Shown: positions 27,319-40,198 of the stretch, piece by piece
Layout of the letters: every line of letters starts with the position of its first letter
How positions within the stretch are numbered: position 1 is the stretch's first letter
DNA from: Turicibacter sanguinis
GTDB lineage: Bacteria > Bacillota_I > Bacilli_A > MOL361 > Turicibacteraceae
Length of the DNA stretch: 64,000 nt
Assembly: GCF_013046825.1 (NCBI RefSeq)
Contig: NZ_CP053187.1
Location: 1,105,501 to 1,169,500 of the forward strand
Direction: 5' to 3'
The notes under the pieces: model-generated
Database searches by the model: none
What the model was told of the DNA's origin: nothing
The model's input: only the letters and a program-made list of their open reading frames with translations
Program-made: the position numbers and the translations under genes

Positions 27319-30300
27319 TTGGTAGATGTTAACAAATTTCAGTATATGAAAATCGGTTTAGCTTCTTCTGATATAATTCGCAAATGGTCTTATGGTGAAG
27401 TGAAAAAATCAGAGACAATTAACTATCGTACACTAAAACCTGAAAAAGATGGTTTGTTCTGTGAGCGTATCTTCGGTCCAACAAAGGATTGTGAGTGTGC
27501 TTGTGGAAAATATAAACGTATACGTCATGAAGGTATTGTTTGTGATCGTTGCGGAGTTGAAGTAACAGTAGCAAAAGTTCGTCGCGAGCGTATGGGACAC
27601 ATTGAGCTTGCGGCTCCTGTTGCTCATATTTGGTATGTAAAAGGTATTCCAAGTCGTATGGGACTATTATTAAATATGTCACCACGCGAACTTGAAGAAG
27701 TTATTTACTTTGTAAATTATGTTGTAATTGATTCAGGTAAAACTGATTTAGTTAAACAAAAAGTATTAACTGAAAAAGAATACCGTGAAGCATATGAAAA
27801 GTGGGGAAATGCATTCCAAGTTGGTATGGGTGCTGAAGCCATTAAAAAATTATTAGAGGCTATTGATTTAGATAAATTAGCGAAAGAATTACGTGCAGAA
27901 TTAAAAATTGCACAAGGACAAAAACGTGGTAAAATTATCAAACGTTTAGATGTCGTTGAGTCATTTAGAAATTCTGGAAACAAACCAGAATGGATGATTT
28001 TAGATGTTTTACCGGTAATTCCACCTGAATTACGTCCAATGGTTCAATTAGATGGTGGTCGTTTCGCGACATCAGATTTAAATGATTTATATCGTCGTGT
28101 AATCAACCGTAATAACCGTTTAATTCGTTATTTAGAAATTGGTGCTCCTAACATTATCATTAATAATGAAAAACGTATGATCCAAGAAGCAGTTGATGCT
28201 TTAGTGGATAATGGTCGTCGTGGTCGTCCAGTTACAGGACCAGGTAATCGTCCATTAAAATCATTATCTCATATGCTAAAAGGTAAACAAGGACGTTTCC
28301 GTCAAAACTTATTAGGTAAACGTGTTGACTACTCTGGACGTTCTGTAATCGTTGTAGGACCAGACTTAAAGATGTATCAATGTGGATTACCAAAAGAAAT
28401 GGCACTTGAATTATTCAAACCATTCGTAATGAAAGAATTAGTTGAACGTGATTTAGCTCAAAATATTAAAAGTGCTAAAAAAATGATTGAGCGTATGGAT
28501 GATGCTTTATGGGATGTTGTAGAAGATGTAATTCGTGAACACCCAGTATTGTTAAACCGTGCCCCAACATTACACCGTTTAGGTATTCAGGCATTCGAAC
28601 CTAAAATTGTTGAAGGACGCGCAATCCGTCTTCACCCTCTTGTAACGACAGCATTCAATGCCGATTTCGATGGTGACCAGATGGCGGTTCACGTTCCTTT
28701 ATCACAAGAAGCACAAGCAGAAGCCCGTTTGTTAATGTTAGCTGCTAATAATATCTTAAACCCGAAAGATGGGAAACCAGTTGTTACACCATCTCAGGAT
28801 ATGGTATTAGGAAACTATTATTTAACGATGGAAGAAGAAGGTGCTATCGGTGAAGGAAACATCTATAAAGATACAAATGAATTAATGATGGCATATGCAA
28901 ATGGATATGTAACATTACATTCACGTATTGCATTAGATGCACGCACTTTAAATAATATGACATTTACTGAAGAACAAAATAATAAGTATATTGTTACAAC
29001 TTTAGGAAAAGTTATTTTCAATGGTATTTTACCTAAAACATTCCCGTTCTTAAATGAACCAACAATGTCAAACTTACAAACAGTTACGCCAGCTAAGTAC
29101 TTTGTTGATAAAGGGACAAATATTAAAGAATATTTAAAAGATGTTAAGGTTGTATCTCCATTTAAGAAAAAATTCTTAGGAGATATTATCTCAGAAGTCT
29201 TCCGAATCTATAAAACAACTGAAACATCAAGAATGTTAGACCGCTTAAAAGATTTAGGATTCAAGTATTCGACAATTGCTGGAATTTCTGTAGGGGTTGC
29301 TGACGTAGTCGTATCTTCTAAGAAGAAAGATTTATTAGCAGAAGGTGACAAAAAAGTTGCTGAAATTCATGAATTCTATAATCGTGGGTTATTAACAGAC
29401 GATGAACGTTATCGTTTAGTTATTGATGTTTGGGCAAAAGTAAAAGATGAAATTCAACATGTATTAATGAATGAGTTACCAGCAGATAACCACATCTACA
29501 TGATGAGTGATTCTGGAGCCCGTGGTAACGCATCGAACTTTACACAGTTAGCCGGTATGCGTGGATTAATGGCCAACCCATCTGGTAAAACAATCGAGTT
29601 ACCGATCAAATCTTCATTCCGTGAAGGTTTAACAGTAACTGAGTTCTTCATCTCTACCCATGGTGCGCGTAAAGGATTAGCCGATACAGCCTTAAAAACA
29701 GCCGATTCAGGTTATTTAACTCGTCGTTTAGTTGACGTAGCACAAGATGTTATTGTACGTGAAGACGATTGTGGTACAGATAAAGGACAATATATTACAG
29801 AAATTAAACAACGTGGACAAGCAGTTGAGACTTTATTTGATCGTATTGTTGGACGTTATACTGCAAAACCTGTATATCATCCAGAAACAGGTGCTTTAAT
29901 CATGGATCGTAATGAATATATTTCAGATGATTTAGCTAAAGTTATTGTTGAATCAGGTATTGAAGGAATCGATATTCGTACAATTTATTCATGTAATGCA
30001 ACAAAAGGTGTATGTAAAAAATGTTACGGACGTAACTTAGCAACTGGTAAAGAAGTAGAAGTTGGGGAAGCTGTAGGTATTATGGCAGCTCAGTCTATCG
30101 GTGAACCAGGTACACAGTTAACGATGCGTACATTCCATACAGGTGGGGTTGCCGGTGCCGATATTACACAAGGTTTACCTCGTATTCAAGAGTTATTTGA
30201 AGCACGTAATCCAAAAGGACGTGCAATTATTGCAGAGATTGATGGAACTATTACAACAATCAAAGCAAATACTAAAAACCGTTATGAAATTACATTAACG

Positions 30301-31032
30301 AATAAATTAGAAAGCCGTAACTATTTATTACCATACGGTGTTCAACCTTTAGTTTCTGAAGGTGATGATGTCTTTGCTGGGGATATGTTAACAGAAGGTT
30401 CAATTGATCCTAAAGAGTTATTACGTGTTAAAGACGTTGAGGCAGTACAAGCCTATATTTTAAAAGAGGTACAAAATGTATACCGTGCTCAAGGGGTAGA
30501 ATTATCTGACAAACATATCGAGATCATGGTTCATCAAATGATGAAAAAAGTTAAGGTAATTGATGGTGGAGATACTGATATCTTACCAGGATCTTTAATT
30601 GATGTTACACACTATACACGTGTGAATGGTGAAGCAATTGCTCGCGGTAAACGTCCAGCAGTTGGTATTCCAACAATTTTAGGTATCACCAAAGCATCTC
30701 TTGAAACTGAATCATTCTTATCTGCTGCATCATTCCAGGAAACAACTCGTGTGTTAACAGATGCTGCTATCAAAGGTAAGGTTGATGAGTTAGTAGGATT
30801 AAAAGAAAATGTTATCATCGGTAAGTTAATTCCTGCTGGAACGGGAGTTTTAAGAGAAGATTATATTCAACCTGTACATAAAAATGTAGAGGTTGAAGAT
30901 GATGATATCTTAGCATTTGACTTAGAAGATATATCGTTAAAATCACCTGCTAGTTTAATTGAAGAAGATTTAGATGATTTAGTTGAATTAGATTTTGATG
31001 AAACTGATTTTATTGATGCGGAAGAAGAATAA
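27319..31032 (+). CDS. rpoC: RNA polymerase subunit beta'
   Basis: 1237 residues. Catalytic beta' subunit. The zinc-binding Cys set CECACG and CDRCG is near residues 59-78, and the Mg2+-binding active-site loop [12 protein letters not shown] is intact. TTG at 27319 is taken as the start because AGGAGGGA is 9 bases upstream and the product then begins like Bacillus RpoC, which also uses TTG; the ATG at 27313 is only 3 bases from that site. The acidic end ([19 protein letters not shown]) is followed by no ylxQ gene, unlike Bacillus. Confidence 0.97.
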   Translation: MVDVNKFQYMKIGLASSDIIRKWSYGEVKKSETINYRTLKPEKDGLFCERIFGPTKDCECACGKYKRIRHEGIVCDRCGVEVTVAKVRRERMGHIELAAPVAHIWYVKGIPSRMGLLLNMSPRELEEVIYFVNYVVIDSGKTDLVKQKVLTEKEYREAYEKWGNAFQVGMGAEAIKKLLEAIDLDKLAKELRAELKIAQGQKRGKIIKRLDVVESFRNSGNKPEWMILDVLPVIPPELRPMVQLDGGRFATSDLNDLYRRVINRNNRLIRYLEIGAPNIIINNEKRMIQEAVDALVDNGRRGRPVTGPGNRPLKSLSHMLKGKQGRFRQNLLGKRVDYSGRSVIVVGPDLKMYQCGLPKEMALELFKPFVMKELVERDLAQNIKSAKKMIERMDDALWDVVEDVIREHPVLLNRAPTLHRLGIQAFEPKIVEGRAIRLHPLVTTAFNADFDGDQMAVHVPLSQEAQAEARLLMLAANNILNPKDGKPVVTPSQDMVLGNYYLTMEEEGAIGEGNIYKDTNELMMAYANGYVTLHSRIALDARTLNNMTFTEEQNNKYIVTTLGKVIFNGILPKTFPFLNEPTMSNLQTVTPAKYFVDKGTNIKEYLKDVKVVSPFKKKFLGDIISEVFRIYKTTETSRMLDRLKDLGFKYSTIAGISVGVADVVVSSKKKDLLAEGDKKVAEIHEFYNRGLLTDDERYRLVIDVWAKVKDEIQHVLMNELPADNHIYMMSDSGARGNASNFTQLAGMRGLMANPSGKTIELPIKSSFREGLTVTEFFISTHGARKGLADTALKTADSGYLTRRLVDVAQDVIVREDDCGTDKGQYITEIKQRGQAVETLFDRIVGRYTAKPVYHPETGALIMDRNEYISDDLAKVIVESGIEGIDIRTIYSCNATKGVCKKCYGRNLATGKEVEVGEAVGIMAAQSIGEPGTQLTMRTFHTGGVAGADITQGLPRIQELFEARNPKGRAIIAEIDGTITTIKANTKNRYEITLTNKLESRNYLLPYGVQPLVSEGDDVFAGDMLTEGSIDPKELLRVKDVEAVQAYILKEVQNVYRAQGVELSDKHIEIMVHQMMKKVKVIDGGDTDILPGSLIDVTHYTRVNGEAIARGKRPAVGIPTILGITKASLETESFLSAASFQETTRVLTDAAIKGKVDELVGLKENVIIGKLIPAGTGVLREDYIQPVHKNVEVEDDDILAFDLEDISLKSPASLIEEDLDDLVELDFDETDFIDAEEE

Positions 31033-31089
31033 AATAAATAATTCTGGTTTATAATAACTCAGGAAAATTTAAAAAACAGCGTCGAACTG

Positions 31090-31118
31090 TTGACATCAGT
31101 TAAAAAAAATGTTAGATT
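31090..31118 (+). promoter_or_regulatory. promoter of the str operon (rpsL)
   Basis: TTGACA, 17-bp spacer, TAGATT. Transcript start would be near 31125, before the hairpin at 31141. Confidence 0.65.
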
Positions 31119-31140
31119 AATAAAGGCTTTTAAAAAAATA

Positions 31141-31176
31141 AAGTGAGTTTTGCTTTGATAGCAAAGCTTACTTTTT
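31141..31176 (+). terminator. terminator/attenuator in the rpsL leader
   Basis: 14-bp stem (two G-T pairs) from AAGTGAGTTTTGCT to AGCAAAGCTTACTT, loop TTGAT, then TTTTT. It both ends rpoBC transcripts and lies downstream of the rpsL promoter. Confidence 0.75.
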
Positions 31177-31232
31177 CTAACTAAAATGAACCACCTGGAT
31201 AAGTGGACTAAGTTTATGAGAGGAGGACTAAT

Positions 31233-31655
31233 ATGCCAACTATTAACCAATTAGTTCGTAAAGGACGTACAAGTAAAGAAACTAAATCTAAATCTCGTCA
31301 TTTAAATGTAGGGTACAATAGTTTAAAGAAAGAACAAACTAACTTATACTCTCCACAAAAACGTGGGGTATGTACACGTGTTGCTACTATGACACCTAAA
31401 AAACCTAACTCGGCGTTACGTAAATATGCCCGTGTTCGTTTAACAAATGGTTTAGAGGTAACTGCATACATTCCTGGTATTGGACACAAATTACAAGAGC
31501 ACAGCGTTGTTTTAATTCGCGGTGGACGTGTAAAAGACTTACCTGGGGTACGTTATCATATCGTTCGTGGTACTTTAGATGCTACGGGTGTAGATGGACG
31601 TATGCAATCACGTTCTAAATACGGAACAAAAAAACCAAAAGCAGCTAAAAAATAA
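31233..31655 (+). CDS. rpsL: 30S ribosomal protein S12
   Basis: 140 residues. S12 lines the decoding centre. Seen: [20 protein letters not shown], with the lysine at the classic streptomycin-resistance position kept, and [30 protein letters not shown] precedes the ATG. First gene of the str cluster, with its own promoter and attenuator-like hairpin. Confidence 0.96.
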   Translation: MPTINQLVRKGRTSKETKSKSRHLNVGYNSLKKEQTNLYSPQKRGVCTRVATMTPKKPNSALRKYARVRLTNGLEVTAYIPGIGHKLQEHSVVLIRGGRVKDLPGVRYHIVRGTLDATGVDGRMQSRSKYGTKKPKAAKK

Positions 31656-31694
31656 TAAGACTTTTTTTGGATAAACTGGAAGGGAGGCTAAATT

Positions 31695-32165
31695 ATGCCA
31701 CGTAAAGGACATGTAGCGAAACGTGATGTTTTGCCAGATCCAATTTATAATTCTAAATTAGTATCTCGTTTAATTAACAACATCATGCAAGATGGTAAAA
31801 AAGGTACTGCACAAACAATTTTATATAACGCATTTGATATCATCGCTGAGAAAACAGGTCGTGAACCAATGGAAGTATTCGAAGAAGCAATCGAAAACAT
31901 CATGCCTGTATTAGAGGTAAAAGCACGCCGTATCGGTGGAGCTAACTACCAAGTACCAGTTGAGGTTCGTCCAGAGCGCCGAATCACTTTAGGGTTACGT
32001 TGGTTAGTACAATACTCTCGCTCTCGCGGAGAAAAAACTATGGAACAACGTTTAGCTAACGAAATTATCGATGCAGCTAACAATACTGGAGCTTCTGTTA
32101 AAAAACGTGAGGATACTCACAAAATGGCTGAAGCAAATAAAGCATTCGCTCACTACCGTTGGTAA
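31695..32165 (+). CDS. rpsG: 30S ribosomal protein S7
   Basis: 156 residues, the normal length. S7 nucleates the 3' domain of 16S rRNA and in E. coli represses the str mRNA. Seen: [20 protein letters not shown] and the C-terminal [21 protein letters not shown], split around [21 protein letters not shown] upstream. A long hairpin without a T-tract lies between it and fusA. Confidence 0.96.
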   Translation: MPRKGHVAKRDVLPDPIYNSKLVSRLINNIMQDGKKGTAQTILYNAFDIIAEKTGREPMEVFEEAIENIMPVLEVKARRIGGANYQVPVEVRPERRITLGLRWLVQYSRSRGEKTMEQRLANEIIDAANNTGASVKKREDTHKMAEANKAFAHYRW

Positions 32166-32180
32166 GATAACCAATAAATT

Positions 32181-32213
32181 TTTAGGATTACTGGGTTTTC
32201 CAGTAATCCTAAA
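32181..32213 (+). other. perfect hairpin between rpsG and fusA
   Basis: TTTAGGATTACTGG / CCAGTAATCCTAAA, a 14-bp perfect stem with loop GTTTT and no T-run afterwards. Read on the - strand it also lacks a good T-run. Probably an mRNA processing or stability element. Confidence 0.6.
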
Positions 32214-32246
32214 AGTGTAATATTAACTATGAGAGGAGTAACGAAC

Positions 32247-34319
32247 ATGGCAAGAGAATTCTCTTTAGAACATACTCGTAATATCGGTATCATGGCACAC
32301 ATCGATGCTGGTAAAACGACAACTACAGAACGTATCTTATACTACACTGGACGTATTCATAAAATTGGAGAAACTCACGATGGTGCTTCTCAAATGGACT
32401 GGATGGCTCAAGAACAAGAACGTGGGATTACAATCACTTCAGCTGCAACAACAGCTGCTTGGAATGGTCACCGTGTAAATATTATCGATACACCAGGTCA
32501 CGTAGACTTCACAGTAGAAGTTGAACGTTCATTACGTGTATTAGATGGAGCTGTAGCTGTATTAGATGCACAGTCAGGGGTTGAGCCTCAAACTGAAACA
32601 GTTTGGCGCCAAGCAACTACTTACGGAGTTCCACGTGTTGTATTCGTTAATAAAATGGATAAAACAGGTGCAGATTTCTTATACTCTGTAAAAACTTTAC
32701 ACGATCGTTTAGGAGCTAATGCTCTTCCAATTCAATTACCAATCGGTGCTGAAGATAACTTCGAAGGTATCATTGACTTAGTTGAAATGAAACAATATAT
32801 GTACACTAATGATTTAGGTACAGATATCCAAGTTGGAGAAATCGATGCTGCTCACTTAGAAGATGCTGAAATGTATCGTGATCAATTAATTGAAGCTGTT
32901 TCTAACTTAGATGAAGAATTAATGATGAAATACTTAGAAGGTGAAGAAATTTCAATCGAAGAATTAAAAGCTGCGATTCGTCGTGCTACAATCAACGTTG
33001 AATTATTCCCTGTATTATGTGGTTCAGCATTCAAAAATAAAGGTGTTCAGTTAATGTTAGACGCTGTAATTGACTACTTACCAGCTCCAACTGATATTCC
33101 TTCAATTAAAGGAACATTAGAAGATGGTACAGAAGTTGAGCGTCATGCTGCTGATGAAGAACCATTTGCGGCTTTAGCATTCAAAGTTATGACTGACCCA
33201 TTCGTAGGGAAATTAACATTCTTCCGCGTATATTCAGGAGTATTATCTTCAGGAACTTATGTATTAAACTCAACAAAAGGTAAACGTGAACGTGTTGGAC
33301 GTTTATTACAAATGCATGCCAACAGCCGTAACGAAATTACTGAATGCTGTGCAGGAGATATCGCTGCTGCAGTAGGTTTAAAAGATACTACAACTGGAGA
33401 TACTTTATGTGATCCAGATAACGTGGTTATCCTTGAATCTATGGTGTTCCCAGAACCAGTAATCTCTTTATCTGTTGAACCAAAATCAAAAGCTGACCAA
33501 GATAAAATGGGTATCGCTTTACAAAAACTTGCTGAAGAGGATCCAACTTTCCGCACTCATACTCATGAGGAAACTGGAGAAACTATCATTGCAGGTATGG
33601 GTGAGTTACACTTAGACATTATCGTTGACCGTATGCGTCGTGAATTCAAAGTTGAATGTAACGTAGGTGCTCCTCAAGTTGCTTACCGTGAAACATTCAC
33701 TCAAGCTGCTGAAGTTGAAGGGAAATTCGTGCGTCAGTCAGGTGGACGTGGACAATACGGACACGTATGGATTAAATTCGAACCACAAGAAGCTGGTGCA
33801 GGTTACGAATTCAAAGATGCAGTTGTTGGTGGGGTTGTACCTCGTGAATACATCGGTTCAGTTGACGCTGGATTAAAAGATGCTTTACAAACTGGTCAAT
33901 TATCTGGATTCCCAGTAGTTGATATTAAAGCAACTTTATTCGATGGATCATACCATGATGTCGATTCAAGTGAAATGGCATACAAAATTGCTGCATCTAT
34001 GGCATTAAAAAATGCTTATGAAAAATGTAAACCAGTTCTTTTAGAGCCAGTTATGAAAGTTGAAGTTGTTATCCCAGATGAGTACTTAGGAGACGTAATG
34101 GGTGATATTACTTCACGTCGTGGACGTTTAGATGGTATGGAAGCACGCGGAAACGCTCAAGTAATTCGCGCATTCGTTCCATTATCAGAAATGTTCGGAT
34201 ATGCAACAGCATTACGTTCTAATACACAAGGACGTGGTAACTACTCAATGGAAATGGATCATTATGAACAAGTTCCAAAATCAATCGCTGATGAAGTCAT
34301 CAAAAAACATAGAGGATAA
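32247..34319 (+). CDS. fusA: elongation factor G
   Basis: 690 residues. The translocation GTPase. P-loop [19 protein letters not shown], switch [31 protein letters not shown] 32247 follows AGAGGAGTAACG; an ATG at 32229 upstream lies inside that ribosome binding site. The start matches other EF-G proteins ([18 protein letters not shown]). A second hairpin of the same kind lies between it and tuf. Confidence 0.97.
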   Translation: MAREFSLEHTRNIGIMAHIDAGKTTTTERILYYTGRIHKIGETHDGASQMDWMAQEQERGITITSAATTAAWNGHRVNIIDTPGHVDFTVEVERSLRVLDGAVAVLDAQSGVEPQTETVWRQATTYGVPRVVFVNKMDKTGADFLYSVKTLHDRLGANALPIQLPIGAEDNFEGIIDLVEMKQYMYTNDLGTDIQVGEIDAAHLEDAEMYRDQLIEAVSNLDEELMMKYLEGEEISIEELKAAIRRATINVELFPVLCGSAFKNKGVQLMLDAVIDYLPAPTDIPSIKGTLEDGTEVERHAADEEPFAALAFKVMTDPFVGKLTFFRVYSGVLSSGTYVLNSTKGKRERVGRLLQMHANSRNEITECCAGDIAAAVGLKDTTTGDTLCDPDNVVILESMVFPEPVISLSVEPKSKADQDKMGIALQKLAEEDPTFRTHTHEETGETIIAGMGELHLDIIVDRMRREFKVECNVGAPQVAYRETFTQAAEVEGKFVRQSGGRGQYGHVWIKFEPQEAGAGYEFKDAVVGGVVPREYIGSVDAGLKDALQTGQLSGFPVVDIKATLFDGSYHDVDSSEMAYKIAASMALKNAYEKCKPVLLEPVMKVEVVIPDEYLGDVMGDITSRRGRLDGMEARGNAQVIRAFVPLSEMFGYATALRSNTQGRGNYSMEMDHYEQVPKSIADEVIKKHRG

Positions 34320-34350
34320 TCTAAGTTAATTGATGTTATTCATATAACAA

Positions 34351-34385
34351 CCTCTAATAAGAATTTCTTGCATTCTTATTAGGGG
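34351..34385 (+). other. hairpin between fusA and tuf
   Basis: CCTCTAATAAGAAT / ATTCTTATTAGGGG, 14 bp with one G-T pair, loop TTCTTGC, and no T-tract. Another small hairpin-like AATACA / TGTATT stretch follows before the tuf ribosome binding site. Confidence 0.55.
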
Positions 34386-34443
34386 TATTGTAAAATAAAA
34401 ATTGTTAAATACAAAAAATGTATTACAAAGGAGGATATTAGCA

Positions 34444-35628
<1,185 letters not shown>

Positions 35629-35647
35629 TCTATACTTTGAATCTTAT

Positions 35648-35678
35648 AGTCCTAGAGTTAATCTCTAGGACTTTTTTT
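35648..35678 (+). terminator. intrinsic terminator after tuf
   Basis: AGTCCTAGAG / CTCTAGGACT with loop TTAAT and seven T. Confidence 0.9.
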
Positions 35679-35928
35679 GTTTAAAATAAGAAAAAATATT
35701 ACCATGGTGATGTGTAAATATATACTTAAAGTTGTGTAATTCTAAATATAGTTGGACTAGAATAGTTGTTAAAATAAAATAGAAAAATTTACTTGTTATA
35801 ATTGTTTGATTGTTTGTAAGAGATATGTTAAATTTGAATACGTAAATTATTATCGAATGCTAAACCATAAGTGGAATTTCTATTAAATATTAAAAATAAA
35901 TATTTTATGACAAAAAGCAAAAAAATAT
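35679..35928. other. AT-rich spacer between tuf and the S10 promoter
   Basis: About 250 bases of AT-rich sequence, mostly A, T and poly-A/T tracts. I see no gene, hairpin or repeat in it; A-tracts just upstream of the promoter may act as an UP-element. Confidence 0.5.
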
Positions 35929-35957
35929 TTGCATTTGTTTTAATAATCATGTATAAT
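35929..35957 (+). promoter_or_regulatory. promoter of the S10-spc-alpha cluster
   Basis: TTGCAT, 17-bp spacer, TATAAT. It is the only clear promoter seen until the terminator after rplQ at 50.5 kb. Confidence 0.75.
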
Positions 35958-35970
35958 GGATATGTTGACT

Positions 35971-36030
35971 TCAGCGTTGAACCGAAAGGTTGCTGACACA
36001 CCCGGCCGATTTGCCATGGCAAAGTGTCAG
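35971..36030 (+). promoter_or_regulatory. structured leader of the S10 operon
   Basis: Hairpin 1: CAGC...GCTG around AACC-GAAA-GGTT (a GNRA-type loop). Hairpin 2: CTGACAC (35993-35999) / GTGTCAG (36024-36030) enclosing TTTGCC-AT-GGCAAA. The two stems share CTG (35993-35995), so they compete. No terminator is visible. A ribosomal-protein (L4-type) control is plausible but unproven. Confidence 0.55.
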
Positions 36031-36065
36031 GGAATTTTCGTGGAGCTAGTCTATTCCTAAAATAG

Positions 36066-36392
<327 letters not shown>

Positions 36393-36420
36393 TATATAAA
36401 CGAAATAGGAGGTGTAACTC

Positions 36421-37050
36421 ATGGCCAAAGGAATCTTAGGTAGAAAAATTGGTATGACTCAAATTTTCTCTGAAGAAGGGAAATTAATCCCTGTAACTGT
36501 TGTTCAAGCAACACCTAACGTTGTTTTACAAGTTAAAACAAATGAAACTGACGGATACGAAGCTGTTCAAGTAGGTTTCGAAACTAAGCGTGAAAAATTA
36601 GCTAACAAACCTGAAATGGGACATGTTGCTAAAGCTGAAACAGCGCCTAAGCGCTTCATTCGTGAATTCCGTAACTTAGACGTAGCGGAATATCAAGTTG
36701 GTCAAGAGATCAAAGTTGACACTTTTGCTGAAGGTGAAATTGTTGACGTAACTGGGAAAACAAAAGGTAAAGGATTCCAAGGTGTTATTAAACGTCATGG
36801 ACAATCTCGCGGACCTATGGCCCACGGTTCTCGTTACCATCGTCGCCCAGGTTCAATGGGATCGATTGCTGCTAACCGCGTTTTAAAAGGTAAAAAATTA
36901 CCTGGACAAACTGGTGGAAACATCGTGACTGTTCAAAACCTTGAAATTGTTAAAGTTGATACAGAACGTAACGTTTTATTAATCAAAGGAAATGTACCAG
37001 GAGCTAAAAAATCTTTAGTTATGGTTCGTTCTGCTGTTAAAGCAAAATAA
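36421..37050 (+). CDS. rplC: 50S ribosomal protein L3
   Basis: 209 residues. L3 is an early assembly protein reaching toward the peptidyl transferase centre. The loop that does so is visible as [18 protein letters not shown]. Start [25 protein letters not shown] is 7 bases before ATG. Gaps to rpsJ (28) and rplD (30) are short. Confidence 0.96.
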   Translation: MAKGILGRKIGMTQIFSEEGKLIPVTVVQATPNVVLQVKTNETDGYEAVQVGFETKREKLANKPEMGHVAKAETAPKRFIREFRNLDVAEYQVGQEIKVDTFAEGEIVDVTGKTKGKGFQGVIKRHGQSRGPMAHGSRYHRRPGSMGSIAANRVLKGKKLPGQTGGNIVTVQNLEIVKVDTERNVLLIKGNVPGAKKSLVMVRSAVKAK

Positions 37051-37080
37051 GTTTAGTACAGTAGGAAAGGAGGATTCATA

Positions 37081-37704
37081 ATGCCACAAGTAGCATTATA
37101 TAACCAACAAGGTGCTCAAGTTGGAGAAATCGTTTTAAACGAAGCAATCTTCGGTATTGAGCCTCATAAACAAGCAATGTTCGATGCTGTAATTATGCAA
37201 CGTGCATCAATGCGTCAAGGAACTCACAAAACTAAAACTCGTACTGAGGTACGTGGTGGTGGACGTAAACCTTGGAAACAAAAAGGTACTGGACGTGCTC
37301 GTCAAGGATCTATTCGTGCACCTCAATGGCGTGGTGGAGGAATCGTATTCGGACCAGTTCCACGTAGCTATGCATATAAATTAAACAAAAAAGTTCGTCG
37401 CTTAGCTTTAAAATCTGCGTTAGCAACTAAAGTAGTTGAAAATGAAATCGTAGTTTTAGATCAATTAGTGTTCGAAGCTCCAAAAACAAAACAAATGATC
37501 AATGTTTTAGGTGCGTTAAATGTTACATCTAAAGCGTTAGTTGTTACTGCTGAGGAAAATGCTGCAGTTGAATTATCAACTCGTAACATCCCAGGTGTTA
37601 AAGTTTTAACAGTAAGCCAATTAAACGTATTAGATCTTTTAGATGCAACTAAGTTAGTTATTACTCAAGATGCAGTTAAAAAGATTGAGGAGGTGCTTGC
37701 ATAA
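37081..37704 (+). CDS. rplD: 50S ribosomal protein L4
   Basis: 207 residues. L4 lines the exit tunnel and, in E. coli, represses the S10 operon. The tunnel loop [19 protein letters not shown] is intact. AAAGGAGGA precedes the ATG. The stop overlaps the rplW ATG by one base (TAATG), so the two are coupled. Confidence 0.96.
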   Translation: MPQVALYNQQGAQVGEIVLNEAIFGIEPHKQAMFDAVIMQRASMRQGTHKTKTRTEVRGGGRKPWKQKGTGRARQGSIRAPQWRGGGIVFGPVPRSYAYKLNKKVRRLALKSALATKVVENEIVVLDQLVFEAPKTKQMINVLGALNVTSKALVVTAEENAAVELSTRNIPGVKVLTVSQLNVLDLLDATKLVITQDAVKKIEEVLA

Positions 37705-37988
37705 TGAAAGATGCTAGAGATATCGTTAAGCGCCCAATTATCACTGAAAAATCTTATGATTTAATGAACGAAGGTAAATTCACTTTCGAAGTTGATAAAA
37801 AAGCAAACAAAATCGAAGTTAAACAAGCTTGTGAAGCTTTATTCAATGTAAAAGTTGAAAAAGTAAACATCGTTAACGTTCGTCCTAAAAAACGTCGCGT
37901 TGGACGTTATGAAGGATTCAAGCCTTCAATGAAAAAAGCTATTGTAACATTAGCTGAAGGACAAACTATCGAAAAGTTTGAAGTATAA
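37704..37988 (+). CDS. rplW: 50S ribosomal protein L23
   Basis: 94 residues. L23 sits at the tunnel exit and is the docking site for trigger factor and SRP. Seen: [20 protein letters not shown] and [21 protein letters not shown] overlaps the rplD stop; GAGGTG inside rplD is its ribosome binding site. Confidence 0.95.
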   Translation: MKDARDIVKRPIITEKSYDLMNEGKFTFEVDKKANKIEVKQACEALFNVKVEKVNIVNVRPKKRRVGRYEGFKPSMKKAIVTLAEGQTIEKFEV

Positions 37989-38012
37989 TAATTAGCAAAA
38001 GGAGGGAACAAG

Positions 38013-38843
38013 ATGCCTGTTAAAAAGTATAAACCAACCACTAATGGTCGTCGTAACATGTCAGTTTTATCATTTGACGAAATTACGACTAATCAACCAG
38101 AGAAATCATTATTAGCTCCTTTAAGCAAAAAAGCAGGGCGTAATAATCACGGTCAAATTACAGTGCGTCATCACGGTGGTGGACACAAACGTAAATACCG
38201 TATCATCGACTTTAAACGTACAAAAGACGGTATTCCAGGACGTGTTGCTACAATCGAATACGATCCAAACCGTTCAGCAAATATCGCATTAATCAACTAT
38301 GCTGATGGGGAAAAACGATACATTATCGCTCCAAAAGGATTAAAAGTTGGAATGCAAATTGAATCTGGTGCTAATGCAGATATCAAAGTTGGTAATGCTT
38401 TACCAATCATGAGTATCCCAGTTGGTACATTAATTCATAATATCGAATTAAAACCTGGTAAAGGTGGACAATTAGTACGTTCAGCAGGGACTTCTGCCCA
38501 AATTTTAGGGCGTGAAGAGCGTTACGTATTAGTTCGTTTAGCTTCTGGTGAAGTTCGTAAAGTATTAGGAACTTGCCGTGCAACTATCGGTGAAGTAGGA
38601 AATGCTGACCACGAATTAGTTAACATCGGTAAAGCAGGTCGTACACGTTGGTTAGGTAAACGTCCAACTGTTCGCGGATCTGTAATGAACCCTAATGACC
38701 ATCCACACGGTGGTGGGGAAGGACGTACTCCAATCGGACGTAAATCTCCAGTTACACCTTGGGGTAAACCAGCTCTTGGTTTAAAAACTCGTAATAAGAA
38801 AAAAGCATCAAGTAAATTAATTGTTCGCGGACGCAACAAATAA
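38013..38843 (+). CDS. rplB: 50S ribosomal protein L2
   Basis: 276 residues. L2 is needed for subunit joining and peptidyl transfer. The C-terminal [19 protein letters not shown] block with its conserved His is intact, as is [20 protein letters not shown] (19-20 residues near 50). AAAGGAGGGAA upstream of ATG. Confidence 0.96.
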   Translation: MPVKKYKPTTNGRRNMSVLSFDEITTNQPEKSLLAPLSKKAGRNNHGQITVRHHGGGHKRKYRIIDFKRTKDGIPGRVATIEYDPNRSANIALINYADGEKRYIIAPKGLKVGMQIESGANADIKVGNALPIMSIPVGTLIHNIELKPGKGGQLVRSAGTSAQILGREERYVLVRLASGEVRKVLGTCRATIGEVGNADHELVNIGKAGRTRWLGKRPTVRGSVMNPNDHPHGGGEGRTPIGRKSPVTPWGKPALGLKTRNKKKASSKLIVRGRNK

Positions 38844-38883
38844 TATAAAAAAATGCTAAATGTTCGAAAGGAGGAAATTTAGA

Positions 38884-39162
38884 ATGGGACGTAGTTTAAA
38901 AAAGGGACCTTTCTGTGACGATCATTTAATGAAAAAAGTCGAAGCTGCTAATGCAAACGGAGACAAAAAAATCATTCAAACATGGTCACGTCGTTCAACA
39001 ATTTTCCCACAGTTTGTAGGACATACAATCGCTGTTTATGATGGACGTAAACATGTTCCTGTATATGTAACAGAAGATATGGTAGGACACAAATTAGGTG
39101 AATTCGCACCAACTCGTACATATAAAGGACACATTAAAGAAGATAAAAAAACTAGACGTTAA
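38884..39162 (+). CDS. rpsS: 30S ribosomal protein S19
   Basis: 92 residues. S19 sits in the head of the small subunit beside S13. Seen: [18 protein letters not shown] and the loop [23 protein letters not shown] 38884 has AAAGGAGGAAA 6 bases upstream; an in-frame ATG at 38860 is before that site and is rejected. Confidence 0.96.
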   Translation: MGRSLKKGPFCDDHLMKKVEAANANGDKKIIQTWSRRSTIFPQFVGHTIAVYDGRKHVPVYVTEDMVGHKLGEFAPTRTYKGHIKEDKKTRR

Positions 39163-39183
39163 TATTGAGAGGAGGACATGGCT

Positions 39184-39519
39184 ATGGAAGCTAAAGCTAT
39201 GGCTAGAACAGTTCGCATCGCTCCTCGTAAAGCACGCTTAGTGATTGATTTAATTCGAGGAAAACAAGTTGGCGAAGCATATGCAATTTTAAAACACACT
39301 CCAAAAGCGGCATCTCCGATTGTGGAAAAAGTTTTAAAATCAGCTATCGCGAATGCTGAACACAATTTAAACTTAGATATTAATTCATTATATGTTAAAG
39401 AAGCATATGTGAATGAAGGAACAACATTAAAACGATTCCGTCCACGTGCACAAGGTCGTGCATCACAAATCAATAAAAGAACATCACATATCACTATCGT
39501 GGTTGCTGAAAGAAAATAA
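39184..39519 (+). CDS. rplV: 50S ribosomal protein L22
   Basis: 111 residues, reaching into the exit tunnel with its beta hairpin. Start chosen at ATG 39184 ([19 protein letters not shown]), which aligns with Bacillus L22 and lies 8 bases after AGGAGG; ATG 39178 is only 2 bases from that site. The tip region [18 protein letters not shown] is seen near the end. Confidence 0.94.
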   Translation: MEAKAMARTVRIAPRKARLVIDLIRGKQVGEAYAILKHTPKAASPIVEKVLKSAIANAEHNLNLDINSLYVKEAYVNEGTTLKRFRPRAQGRASQINKRTSHITIVVAERK

Positions 39520-39537
39520 TTAAAGGAGGGATACGAA

Positions 39538-40197
39538 GTGGGTCAAAAAGTTAGTCCAATTGGTTTACGTGTTGGTGTAATCCGTGACTGGGATGCTCGT
39601 TGGTATGCAAATGATAAAGACTTTGCTACTTTATTACACGAGGATTTAAAAATCCGTGATTTCATTAATAACAAATTCAAAAAAGCTTCGGTATCACGCG
39701 TTGAAATTGAACGTGCTAAAAACCGTGTTAATATTATCGTTCATACGGCTAAACCAGGTATGGTAATCGGTCGTGGTGGATCAGAAAAAGATGCAGCAGT
39801 TGCTCAATTAGAAAAAATGACAGGTAAACGTGTTTTCATCCGTATCGTTGAAATCAAACGCCCTGAAGTTGATGCTCAATTAGTTGCAAACTCTATCGCA
39901 GAACAATTAGAAAATCGTGCTTCTTTCCGTCGTGTACAAAAAGTTGCAATCCAACGTGCTATTAAATTTGGTGCAAAAGGAATTAAAACTCAAGTTTCAG
40001 GACGTTTAGGTGGAGCAGATATGGCTCGTGCTGAAGGATATAGTGAAGGAAATGTTCCTTTACATACATTACGTGCTGATATCGATTACGCTACAGCTGA
40101 AGCAGATACAACATACGGTAAATTAGGTGTTAAAGTATGGATCTATAAAGGAGAAGTATTACCTACTAAAAACCGTCAAGTAAAGGAGGGTAAATAA
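39538..40197 (+). CDS. rpsC: 30S ribosomal protein S3
   Basis: 219 residues. S3 forms the mRNA entry site and helicase with S4 and S5. The KH domain has [15 protein letters not shown]; the C-terminal part has [23 protein letters not shown] start after AAAGGAGGGA. The last codons encode KEGK and rplP starts 2 bases after the stop. Confidence 0.96.
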   Translation: MGQKVSPIGLRVGVIRDWDARWYANDKDFATLLHEDLKIRDFINNKFKKASVSRVEIERAKNRVNIIVHTAKPGMVIGRGGSEKDAAVAQLEKMTGKRVFIRIVEIKRPEVDAQLVANSIAEQLENRASFRRVQKVAIQRAIKFGAKGIKTQVSGRLGGADMARAEGYSEGNVPLHTLRADIDYATAEADTTYGKLGVKVWIYKGEVLPTKNRQVKEGK

Positions 40198-40198
40198 T

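Noticed and set aside
35679-35928. Possible small gene in the tuf-rpsJ gap
   Set aside because: Frames are short, AT-driven and lack ribosome binding sites.
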